Shown here piece after piece: positions 23,017 to 32,432 of a DNA stretch of 64,000 nucleotides. The notes beneath the pieces are model-generated. The model did no database searches and was not told the origin of the DNA. It worked only from the letters and a program-made list of their open reading frames with translations. The stretch is taken from the NCBI GenBank assembly GCA_004009845.1, contig RMBW01000052.1:150885-214884 (forward strand). The letters run 5' to 3'. A program made the translations under genes and the position numbers. This DNA comes from Davidsoniella eucalypti. Its lineage: Eukaryota; Ascomycota; Sordariomycetes; Microascales; Ceratocystidaceae. Within the stretch, counting starts at the first letter, position 1. Each line of letters opens with the position of its first letter.

Positions 23017-24056
23017 TCAAGATGAAGAAGGTGTAGCCGCACTACCCAAGTCTTCCACGGCGTCTGCTCTATTCCAAGTATTCTCTTCTAAGCTCCTCAA
23101 ATCCTTTTCTAGTATATAGCAAAACTTGCGTCCATGAGTCACGCGTTTCCTGTTTAGTTCGCGCTGTGCCTCGAACGCCTCACGGATCACTTCTGTTTGT
23201 TCCGGGGTAGCGTCCATGATCTCCGAGACCACGTGTGTCTGCGCAATCAGCTCCCGCGTAGCCTGGCGGAATAGATGCGTGGAAAATGCAATGTGTAGGC
23301 CCGTACCGCCCGGTAGTGCTGGCAGGTCTTTGGGGGCTACTGTGATCTGTGGCTCGGTCTCTTCATCGTCTATGATATCTTTTGGCTGGTGGACCTTGAA
23401 CGATGTGAAGCTGACGACCATGTCACCATCTAAGAGACGGCTTTGTGTCTTTGAAGTCGGAACATTGAAGTGTCAGTTAGCTCTCGGTCTAGGAAACAGG
23501 TTGACATGGAGGAAGACAAGAACCGACTCACCAATTTACCCATGTTGACTTCATGATGATGTAAATGCACACTCTCAAACTGCTCAGTCAGCTGCTTGAA
23601 CAGCGCATTCACCGGAACAACACCGGCTCTAGTCAAAGACGACGTCGTCGGGTTAACTCTCATTACTTGCGCGCCCTTGACCCTAAAAGCACCCATGGCC
23701 GCACCACAATCCGTATGCCAGTTCCCGGCCAAGTTACGGACTATGTGCGAAGCCAGCGCAAGATCTTGCTCGCTGCAGCCCCATTTCAAGCACCGGCCTA
23801 TCCGGTCCAACGTCGCCGCGTACTGGAAGAAGAACGGCTGCGCAAACGCCGTACGCCGTTGGCCCGTCGTCTGCGCTATGGACCGGTTTGCTCGAGCGCG
23901 GGCTTTGTGCCGTAGTTTGTGCGTGGTCAGGTTGGTATATGGAGCAGCCTGAAGTGATGGTCGTGCTGTGGTTAGTAATGGCTGAGCAAAACAAGGCCGG
24001 CTCGGCCATAGGCGGCCAGCACAGTTAACCACGGGCCGAAGAATGCGACCGCTCAT
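23017..24056 (-). CDS. mitochondrial protein of uncertain family, possibly thioesterase-like
   Basis: Two exons join in phase 0: 24056-23532 and 23448-23017, giving 318 residues. The intron has a GTGAGT donor, a CTAACTGAC branch and a CAAAG acceptor. The N-terminus is Arg/Ala/Thr-rich with no acidic residues for about 60 residues, typical of a mitochondrial presequence. Core stretches are LDRIGRCLKWGCSEQDLALA, GAQVMRVNPTTSSLTRAGVV, and MGKLTQSRLLDGDMVVSFTS across the splice. The C-terminus LEENTWNRADAVEDLG and the RIGRCLKWG segment resemble, from memory, the ends of fungal 4HBT-type mitochondrial thioesterases. The usual hot-dog motif with HVNN is not visible, so the assignment is weak. The gene is head-to-head with the LYR-motif gene at 24360. 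Confidence 0.78.
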
Positions 24057-24359
24057 GCTGGGACGAGTAGATGTACAGGTATATCAAAGCAGTCAGAAGA
24101 AGTAGGATATGCCCTACGCAACATGAACAATTTCTTTATATACAATCATCAGCTTGTCGTTCTTTTACTAGTCCAGGATGAGATTTATATGCCCTTCGAT
24201 GGTGCCATGTCAGGATTAGCCGGACCTTAGCCGACCATCGTCTATTACATATCAACGCCGCCCATCACGAGCCTTTGCAGCAGGTTTAAAGGGCATTTGA
24301 TATATAATCATATAACCGCACCCTGACAACATAGCCCAATCTCATATTTCCATGCTATA
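24057..24359. promoter_or_regulatory. 303-bp divergent promoter between two mitochondrial-type genes
   Basis: The start codons at 24056 (-) and 24360 (+) face away from each other across 303 bp with no other gene, so this must hold both promoters. No specific factor site is claimed. Confidence 0.6.
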
Positions 24360-24840
24360 ATGACCGTGAGAGACCCTGCTTTGCGGTCTCAGGTCGTCGC
24401 CATTTACAAAGGCAAGCTATCAAAACCACCGACACTACAAAGACTTGACAGCCTGGCTTTTATATATGCGTATACTTTGTACTAACATTTGTATCATCGC
24501 CGACCTAGAGCTTTTATATTTGGGTCGCGAATATCCCCTTGGCTACATATATTTCCGCACTCGTCTACATACAGCCTTTTCAGCAAAGGCCAGCCTTTCA
24601 AATGACGACGATATCCGTGCTGGACTGCGTCGTGCTGAGTTTGTTAAGAAAGGTTAGTACTTGTATACAGTCCTTTTTACCTATTCAGCTATCTATAGCT
24701 TCATCTGCCGTTGTACTATAGCCGTAAGTAAGCAGAGCACGCTTTGTTAACGTGTTTGCCCCGTCATGGTAGAAATCGAAACTCTGTACTATCTGAAAAA
24801 ATACAGAACCCTGCGCCATAGATACGATCCTTTCACATGA
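24360..24840 (+). CDS. LYR-motif mitochondrial protein, ETFRF1/LYRM5-like
   Basis: Small three-exon gene of 87 residues: 24360-24411, 24509-24652 and 24773-24840. Joined in frame, it starts MTVRDPALRSQVVAIYKELL and continues YLGREYPLGYIYFRTRLHTA, then AEFVKKEIETLYYLKKYRTL and RHRYDPFT. This matches the Complex1_LYR family and most closely human LYRM5/ETFRF1 (KGADYF, GEFVMKELEALYFLRKYRAM), which controls electron-transfer flavoprotein in mitochondria; LYR proteins dock on the acyl-carrier protein. Intron 1 appears to be a GC-AG intron (AAAG|GCAAGC, CTAAC branch, CCTAG acceptor), the only way to keep the frame. Intron 2 is GTTAGT to GGTAG. The motif is IYK rather than canonical LYR. The three exons agree with the family end to end. 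Confidence 0.86.
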
Positions 24841-25213
24841 TTGGGTTGACTCGCGAATATTTAAAAAGTCATAGTTGGGTAATTTTATGAAACAGAAACC
24901 AGTAAATCAAAAAATATATATATTCTATATGCGACACTTGAACGTTGCGTGGCAGTTTGGATACCACAAAGTAAAAAAAAAAGTTCCTTTTAAAAGACAA
25001 GGAAATACATAAGAAAGGAGGCTCTGTAACGAAAACATATGCTTGGTTGAATAGTCATTCCATAGTGGTGTCAGAGAACAGGAAAGGCAATGAAAAGAGT
25101 CGATAACGATAAGCCAAATACCGTTAGAAGCAGACGACTTAGTTCTAGAGGCAGAGGTAGGGGTAGAGACATAGTAAAAAGGCTAGTCGGGTCGGGTTTC
25201 GCTAATCAGAAGA
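24841..25213. other. intergenic: convergent 3' ends
   Basis: Short AT-rich spacer between the LYR gene and the methyltransferase gene; no coding region. Confidence 0.6.
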
Positions 25214-28192
25214 TCAGGCCTCTCTCTTAACACCCCACCAAGCACCAATTTCGAGGCATTCTCCCCACGAAGTTCCGTTATCCTTTAGCAAATCAACCAT
25301 CATCTTGCCCATCCATGTATCCCACTCATCCTGACTCTTCCCGCTGACATCGCGTAGAATCGGTTCTAGGGACTGTATTCCCTGGACCACCGTAAGCAGC
25401 GCCGTACGCCGCAAAGCCAGCTGGCCAGGCGAAAGACCTTGGGCTTTAAGACGACTCTTGGACTTTCCCTTGAGGGACGAGCTAGAGTGCGATGCGCTGT
25501 GGTTGGTCAGAACACCGCCGATACCCTCCTTCTCCCAACGCACATCCGATAGCGGGACAGCCAAGCGCCGGGATCCGACGTTGCATAAGAGCTCGCTCTC
25601 TTGGAGTAGCATGGCTCCGATAAGTGTACACGGCACAGGGTTGATACCGCGCAGCTTGAAGGCTCGCACAATCCAGGTGTTATACTCGATGATGTATTTG
25701 TTGAGGGCCGCCGATAGCGGTGTGTTTGGTGTCATGACATAAGCACCCATGGCGGTAGCAGAGTTCTTCTCTGCTTCTTCCTCGGGGGGTATGCTAGATG
25801 TAGCTCCAGGTGCTTGTGGCCTGAGCATCCGGATGATGTGATCGCTCTCCCAGATTTCCAGGACACCACCTGGCCGCAGAATACGTAGGTATTCGTCCAT
25901 TATCTGCTGATACATGTCGTTGGGGACAGACAGACTCATGTCCTTGCCCATGATAAGATCGAACTCTTCGTCGGGGAATGGATACGGCATCACTCGAATA
26001 TCGTGCTGTACAAAGCGCCATTTCATATCTTGATCGGGTCGTCGTAGGCCAGACGTTGAACTCGGTGCCAACGGCGAGATATCAAGCCCGGTAAATGAGA
26101 TTCCGTGGTGTCCGTGGTTCTGGAAATATCGGTGACACATCATACTCCAGAACCCAGAGCCGCAGCCAACCTCGAGAACCTTTTTAGGAGGGTTCTTGGA
26201 TAGTGTAGGGCAGCATACGGGTACTCTGAAGAGCTGGATGAGCATCAGAGTACGCAGTGACTGGCGATGTAGCTCTGTCAAGTCAACAGGGAAAGGGTAT
26301 GGAAGTGTTGCATCGTTGATAAAGGTACGCCCATTCTTCTGTAAGAACGGCTTGGAGAGGAGGGCCTCGGACGATACCGAGGCCGAATTGTGGCTACTCA
26401 TAGCCGCTACAGACCTGTTGAGCTGTGGTTTTGAGTGCGTATGTAGAGATTCGGGCTGCCCAGGCGAGACAGAAGACTTGGAGGCTGGTCTGGTTCCGTC
26501 GGAGTCATTAGTAGGCACCGTGTTACCGGCGACAGGCTCTTCGACTTCGGCCGATCGTCCGCGGGAGGGAAGCCAGCGCTTCTTGGGGGTATTATGCGAC
26601 GACAGAGATAGCTGCTGCGTCGGACTACAGGGCGAGATCGGGTTCGCTTTGTGCGATAAGCGGTTCTTGTTGGTATTCTGGCTAGAGTTTGGTGTTGGTG
26701 CGATAGAGAGCGGCGCAGAGACACCAGATAACACGACAGAAGCTCTGGGGAAAGCAGAATTTAACACAGGGGGGACAATGGCAGGAGCAGGCGTGTGATG
26801 CAAGGAAAATCCCTTGTAATGGTGACTTTTGGTGCTGGTACTACTATTACCGTTACTAATATTGCTGCTGCTGCTGCTGTTGCTGTGATCGCTTTGATAG
26901 CGCGGAAAAGCAACGCTCGGCGTGGATGCTGCGGTCAAAGACACAGAGCGGCCAGAGCGCACTGAGCGGGCCAATACAGTAGCTGCAGAGGTGGTATCAG
27001 ACGAGTTCAAGCCAGACAGCAAAGAGGATGGTGGACGAGACGACGGCTTTGCTATAGCAGCATCAGTCAATGCGAGGTCGCCGTTGTTACTGATAGTCGA
27101 TGCAGAGATTCTAGGCGAGGGTTTCAAGCCACGATGGTTATCCCTTGGAACAGCGCCTTGCGTAGAAGAAGACTCTGTTTCGTGATGTATCACGGGAGAA
27201 GAGACCGATAGCCCACTAGCTGATTTGCGGGGTGGGAAGTCAAACTGGATCAGACCGTGATCCAATGGCTGAGGAGTCCGTCCTTTGTTATCTCTGTTCC
27301 AGCTGGGCGGATGAAGCCGATCGCGCGAGGTCGAGAACTGTGCTAATATAGAGTGCGCAGTACTAGCAAGAGATCGAGAAGCGTGGTGGTGCTGTCGTTG
27401 GTGTGTATAACCACTAGTATGAGGGCGTTGGACAGAGGAAGCAGAGGTAGCTTCCGAAGAAGCTGAAGTTGAAGAGATATTCGACGGTAGAAGACTTGGG
27501 GTTGGGGGCGACAGTGCAGTAGTGGTAGCGGTGGCGGTAGTGGTAGTGATAGTAGTGTCTCCAGTGACTAGTTCAGCGTGCCTCGAGCTAGACCCTGCGC
27601 TAGCGCTTCGCACGTGGCCCAGCCGGCGACGGAACGATGAACGGCCAATCGATCGAGAACGACTATGAGAACCAGTCACGGCCGTCACTGGCACAGATAG
27701 AGATTCAAGTGCAGCAGAGCGGTGCCGCAAACGACGATCTCCGTCGGTGACTGGATCGTTATCTGGTGGCGCAGATGTAGTGGTAATTGCTGGTAAACGC
27801 TGGCCAGCAATGTCCCTTGAGCTCGAGGAGGAAGAAGAAGGAGAAGAAGAAGAAAACGAGGAAAGAAAGGGAGCCCGTGCTAGAAAAGATGAGCCGCCTG
27901 GAGAGTGGTGCGTAGAGTGAAGCGTGTGAGAAGGGCCCTTACAACATGCAGTTGTTGTGCCGCCGCCAGTGGTAGACGAGCCATCTGCGCTACCCAGGCT
28001 GCCAGAGGTTCTGTCCGTAGAATCGTCTTCGCCTGTATTTGGTACAGTAGCAGTAGTAGTGTTCTGTTCGGCAGATAGCACCCCAGACCTCGATTCAGTG
28101 GCCTTGGCGGCAAGGGCCCTGGCCCGCTGTATCTGGTGGACTGTAAGAGGATAAGGGGTGGCGATGGCAGCGGCGCAGAGGAACTCGGCCAT
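25214..28192 (-). CDS. class I SAM-dependent methyltransferase with long disordered N-terminus
   Basis: Single-exon gene of 992 residues starting at an ATG at 28192. The first 30 residues (MAEFLCAAAIATPYPLTVHQ) look structured; residues 40-620 are Ser/Thr/Pro-rich low complexity. The catalytic part begins near 628 (FINDATLPYPFPVDLTELHR). SAM-binding motif I is KVLEVGCGSGFWSMMCHRYF at about 670-690. Motif II-like WRFVQHDIRVMPYPFPDEEF and the motif III-like YLRILRPGGVLEIWESDHII follow to about 790. The tail ends ECLEIGAWWGVKREA. Proteins of this shape (disordered head, then a YPFPVDLTELHRQSLRT and methyltransferase module) recur in filamentous ascomycetes, but I know no substrate. SAM binding is well supported; the reaction is unknown. 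Confidence 0.88.
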   Translation of the reverse strand: MAEFLCAAAIATPYPLTVHQIQRARALAAKATESRSGVLSAEQNTTTATVPNTGEDDSTDRTSGSLGSADGSSTTGGGTTTACCKGPSHTLHSTHHSPGGSSFLARAPFLSSFSSSSPSSSSSSSRDIAGQRLPAITTTSAPPDNDPVTDGDRRLRHRSAALESLSVPVTAVTGSHSRSRSIGRSSFRRRLGHVRSASAGSSSRHAELVTGDTTITTTTATATTTALSPPTPSLLPSNISSTSASSEATSASSVQRPHTSGYTHQRQHHHASRSLASTAHSILAQFSTSRDRLHPPSWNRDNKGRTPQPLDHGLIQFDFPPRKSASGLSVSSPVIHHETESSSTQGAVPRDNHRGLKPSPRISASTISNNGDLALTDAAIAKPSSRPPSSLLSGLNSSDTTSAATVLARSVRSGRSVSLTAASTPSVAFPRYQSDHSNSSSSSNISNGNSSTSTKSHHYKGFSLHHTPAPAIVPPVLNSAFPRASVVLSGVSAPLSIAPTPNSSQNTNKNRLSHKANPISPCSPTQQLSLSSHNTPKKRWLPSRGRSAEVEEPVAGNTVPTNDSDGTRPASKSSVSPGQPESLHTHSKPQLNRSVAAMSSHNSASVSSEALLSKPFLQKNGRTFINDATLPYPFPVDLTELHRQSLRTLMLIQLFRVPVCCPTLSKNPPKKVLEVGCGSGFWSMMCHRYFQNHGHHGISFTGLDISPLAPSSTSGLRRPDQDMKWRFVQHDIRVMPYPFPDEEFDLIMGKDMSLSVPNDMYQQIMDEYLRILRPGGVLEIWESDHIIRMLRPQAPGATSSIPPEEEAEKNSATAMGAYVMTPNTPLSAALNKYIIEYNTWIVRAFKLRGINPVPCTLIGAMLLQESELLCNVGSRRLAVPLSDVRWEKEGIGGVLTNHSASHSSSSLKGKSKSRLKAQGLSPGQLALRRTALLTVVQGIQSLEPILRDVSGKSQDEWDTWMGKMMVDLLKDNGTSWGECLEIGAWWGVKREA

Positions 28193-29497
28193 GTTTCCAG
28201 GACAGGACAGGAACGTCTGGGTCTCTCGGAGCGCCTAAGAGCAAGGCCCAAGAAACAAAACAAAGCAGGCCGGAAGCTAACTAGGACAAGGAGCGACTTA
28301 GCCTACATATGCTAGCACTAGTTTTGCTAGAATTCCCCTTGCTACCTAAATTAACTTGGCACTAAGTCGTTCGAATTATGTACTAGCCTAGTCCCTGAAT
28401 CGGTTTTGCTCTCATGGCAAGGCTTTATTTCTTTTTTTTTCTTTTTCCTGTTTCTGGCGCGTGTTCTAACCACTTAGACGACTTTGGCCTTCTTCTGAGG
28501 TATTAAATTAGATTTGAGAGTCCAAGGACCCTTGTTTCCAAGGTGTCTTACTAACAGGTCTTATTGAGAAAGGAAAACAAAATAGTGGCAATAATGGACG
28601 TAAGCTAGGGGGGAGGGAGCATTTCTGGAACCGAGAAAAATGTGACGTGAAAGGACGGGCTAAACCCAAGCAAATCTGATATCAGTAGTCGGACCTTGAA
28701 AAAAAAAAAAAAATTATATATATAATATAATATAAAAGTAAAAGGTTGACGGCATAGGACTTCCAAAGCAAGACTTCCAATTAAGATGATCGAGATGTCG
28801 AGAAAGCAAAAGCCAGGATCGAAAATGCAATGATAGAGCCGGTTTTGGTGACAACAGTGGCCTGGAGCTTGGATAGTTTGGAAGTGCTGCAGGGAGTGTC
28901 AAGAACCGCTGTCAAGGAGATAGGAGCACACAGTGATCAAACATCTGATACCCAAGTGACTTGCTCTTGCGATCAAGCGGGAGGTCTTAGAGCCTCCAGG
29001 AATGTTCGGCTTGTCTTGTCTGTTGACTAAGAATACACGTGCCAGGCCGGTGGCTGCATGTGTATCTGTATGAATATTTGTATACGTGGAATAGTTGCGT
29101 TGGAAGGGGGTCTTAGACTATGCATACAAGCATATAACTCCGTTTGTATGTATATATACGTGCGTAAAGCTATTGACTGTGAAGAGCCGGTTAGATCTAG
29201 GTCAAGGTTGGAATTCCTTTACTCTTCTATAGCGGTTGGTTAGAGCTCTCGGACTCAGGCCTGCATGTTGAACCAGGTCAGAACGCTTTAGCCATCACAA
29301 CTCTGCATGTAGATGTCGACTCACTGTATTCTCAATGCCAGCTCAAGTGTCTGGGTATGCTTCGTTCTTTGCCAGGTTGCCCGTCGGAGAAATAGACTCA
29401 AACAACAGGGAAAAACACATGTAAGAGGCAGACAAGACCAGTAGCAAAATCCACCATGACTACCGATTAGCATGTATGTACAGGTACAATCTAGCTC
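28193..29497. other. upstream region of the methyltransferase gene
   Basis: No gene recognised. Contains a poly(A) run and TA-rich stretch near 28698-28735 and two intergenic motifs of the GTATGTAC type near 29147 and 29473. Confidence 0.45.
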
Positions 29498-29806
29498 TCA
29501 GAGAGTCTTGTCGACCATAGCTCGGTCAGACATCGACGAGGCTGCAGCGAGAAGACGCTCAGATGCCGCTTGGTGTCGTGCTCTTTGTCTCTTTCGATCC
29601 CGGACCTTGGGTTCTATGCAGTCGAGCCGCTCAAAGTGACCCTCTGGAACAAACAAGCGGCCTTGTTTTTTGCTGCAATCGACTGTTATTATTTCGTATG
29701 GAGATATCGAGTGCAACGCAGCAGTAAAGAAAAAGAATGTCGGTAAATCGATGATCTGGTTGATCTTTTTTGTCTTGGTGGTAGGCGTGGAAAAATAAAG
29801 GCACAT
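29498..29806 (-). CDS. possible small protein, unrecognised
   Basis: ATG-initiated open frame of 102 codons. The first half is low-complexity and hydrophobic. The C-terminal 55 residues look coding: QGRLFVPEGHFERLDCIEPK, RDRKRQRARHQAASERLLAA, then ASSMSDRAMVDKTL, a basic, helix-like segment. The pyrimidine-rich DNA encoding the first half resembles an intron or leader, so the true gene may start at an exon acceptor near ATAACAG or TTGCAG (29670-29690) with an upstream exon I could not place. No family recognised. Confidence 0.33.
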   Translation of the reverse strand: MCLYFSTPTTKTKKINQIIDLPTFFFFTAALHSISPYEIITVDCSKKQGRLFVPEGHFERLDCIEPKVRDRKRQRARHQAASERLLAAASSMSDRAMVDKTL

Positions 29807-30482
29807 ATGTATGATGACAGAAACAACAAAAAAGAAGAAGAAAAAGAAAAACTATAAAGACGAAACGAAACGGACGGGAAGAAAGAGCAGGTGAGAACAT
29901 CAAAAACACCAAGAAATAAATACACAAACAGCCTGTTCGGGCGATCTGCGTATTCAGTTCGGTTCAGCTTTAGGCGCCAGTTTGGTCTCCAATTCAGCAG
30001 GCGCGACTGTCAGAAAAATCACTGTGCAAGCTGTTCTCAGTGTTGATCTTGCCACTGTTGTCTCGTGCTATATTTACATATGTCATCCGGAAACTACGAC
30101 TTTTGTCTCCATCTACGAGAGAAAACGATGTGATTTGATATACAGCCCAAATGCGGACTTGATATTTTGCAGCACAATGCTATTTAAATCACACAGTCTA
30201 TAGGAGAATGACAAAAGGCCCTACAACAATAATTCGGGGAAAATATATTCTCCAACAGTTGATTACCTTCACTTGGGCTCTTAGTAAGTGATCACCTGAT
30301 GACTACTCACACAAATAACAAATACAATTGATCCGTTTTTGTACAACATTGTGCTTCTCTCCTCTTCAGCCTTTTCTCCTTTCCACACAACAATCATCAC
30401 AAACATTTCTGCTTACATTCCGCCACACTTTCACTTTTATTTCACCTATGCTGTTTGCCATACGACCTTCACATCTCTCAAA
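29807..30482. other. intergenic, no gene recognised
   Basis: AT-rich, no credible ORF. The stretch 30330-30480 is C/T-rich on the + strand like a leader and runs directly into the relic at 30483. Confidence 0.4.
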
Positions 30483-30776
30483 ATGTCTCAAGACGGCGAA
30501 ATTGCAAAGATACGCCAACTCGCGTCGATAGCGAAGAAGCAATCATAGCGAAAGAGGACCGCCGTCGAAGATTCAATGTTGCCCGATGGCAAGTATATCA
30601 TGACGACGTAGATCGTAGCTATGACTAGAAACCACCAGAGGTCGCACTCAAACTTCGTGTTGGTCCAGGTTACCCTTCCAACAGCTGAAGATATCCACAG
30701 ACTTCTAAATCTTGACTTCCCTTTGAAACAAATGAGTCGACGGTACTTGTATTCGTCAGATACTTATCACCAATAG
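30483..30776 (+). pseudogene. frameshifted coding relic, unrecognised family
   Basis: Starts with an ATG in good context: MSQDGEIAKIRQLASIAKKQ, then a stop. A shift of frame at about 30536 continues as EEAIIAKEDRRRRFNVARWQ then VYHDDVDRSYD, a TAG, and KPPEVALKLRVGPGYPSNS. A second shift near 30683 continues AEDIHRLLNLDFPLKQMSRR to a TAG at 30774. Three collinear segments in one orientation, each charged and helix-like, are more easily explained as one gene broken by two frameshifts and a stop than by chance. No plausible introns rescue it. Family unknown. Confidence 0.42.
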
Positions 30777-32432
30777 CACACGTATGATAAACATGATACT
30801 GTGACACCAGCATTATCTCCTATCCGCTATTGTAGAAACGACTTGCGAAGGGTTCTGTGCAAATCAAAGCTATAAAGAAAGTGTTTTAGCGGCTTTGATA
30901 TATCTGACATTTGATAGATGACGTACGAGGAGTTTCAAATATACAGGGTTTGATTTAAATTTAACCCTAGTGCACGTATGGTATTTTCCGTATCAATCAC
31001 AAAGAAAAGTATTGCACCATAGAGTTACTAATGTGTGATGAAATAGCTATGAGAACTGTTCATTGTTACAATAATATGGGGTAACTTTTCAAGAGAAGAC
31101 ACATGCATTAGTTAGCTAGTGAGTTAGTGGCAAATAAAGGCCTTGCTAAAGCTAGTTGTAGTTATACTCTATAATCCTATAGAGCCCAGAGGTCGCCCTA
31201 AGATATTCAGAAGCTACTGTGCTGTGCTATGGTTATTGCTATAATATTGTCTGTACCAGTTCTAGCTTTCCTCGACCGACTTGGCCGATTGAAAATTGAG
31301 AAAGTAAGACTGCACTGTCATATCTAGACATAAATTGACGATATGTTTGGTGCTATTATGTCGTGATTTTCAGGCTTCGCTTCACAACAAACCTGGAATG
31401 TCTTCAGTGAATGTAACCATTTTCATTTTTTTTTTTCCAACCCTGGCGTCTCAGCCTTGTTGCCTGTATATTGAAGTTAAAACAAAAGAGGCGAGCTTTT
31501 GTTGCCTCTACTTTTTTGGTCTGCCCTGAAGAATGAGCTATTTTTCCCAGGCTAGCCTAGATTATCTGTCCTGTTATCGAACCAAACCGGCATGGTGGCC
31601 TTTTGGTTGTCTGTCGTGCTATCGCTATCGCCTATCGCCACCTGTAGTCGCCCACTGTATTACACACTGAATGCGCACTGATGCAGAACCTGCGACACTG
31701 CTAGACTCACTGAGAGCGTCTTAACTGCAACTTGGTCTAGTTCAGTTCAGCCCACCATTGCACTACACCAAGCCCGTCTCTGACCAACTATTGCCGCCTC
31801 CATTGATTCTCGTCTATCCATCATAGGAATCTGCCCTAATCTTCAAGCAATCTATCCATCCTCGCCACAACCCCGCCGCCTGATTTTCTGATTCTGATTC
31901 AGACCTCGCGTTAATTAATCTTACGATCGCAATTCGGCCTCTGGTGTAGGCTATCCCGTCTTCTCTAGCCTCTCTCTCTTCTCTCGATTTTACGGGCCGG
32001 CTATCGATTGACGCTGGCTGATTTCGTCGCCCATTGATTGGGATACAACCAAACCATCGATTCTCAATCCTCGATTGGCTGACGTATCAGAAAAACAGAA
32101 AAAAGTAAAAAGTAAATGGACACAGATCCACGGCTACAGTCATTCTCTTTCCTCTTTCTGCGTCTTGCATCATTGCCGTCCTCATATTCGTATCCATATT
32201 CATATCCAGGCCCAGACCAGACTAGTCCAGCTTCCGCCTTGTCAACCGCCACCTTTGCCGTCACGCCCGAAACCCTGTCTACAGTGTGCCCAAGGCCGCT
32301 TCATCACCTGCTTCGCCTCCCGCATCGCATCCCCGATCTGATACTCCTCGAGCCGGACCCTACACTGTGTCGCTCTGCAAACCCTATCTGCAGCCTCCGC
32401 CTCCCGATTGACCGACCCGCCAGTATCTCTAT
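30777..32432. other. intergenic: CCR4 promoter and leader
   Basis: No gene recognised. The last 700 bases before the CCR4 ATG are C/T-rich and contain several short upstream frames, suggesting a long leader. An ATG at 32116 opens a 106-codon frame that overlaps the CCR4 start in another frame; it looks like leader sequence rather than a gene. Confidence 0.45.
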
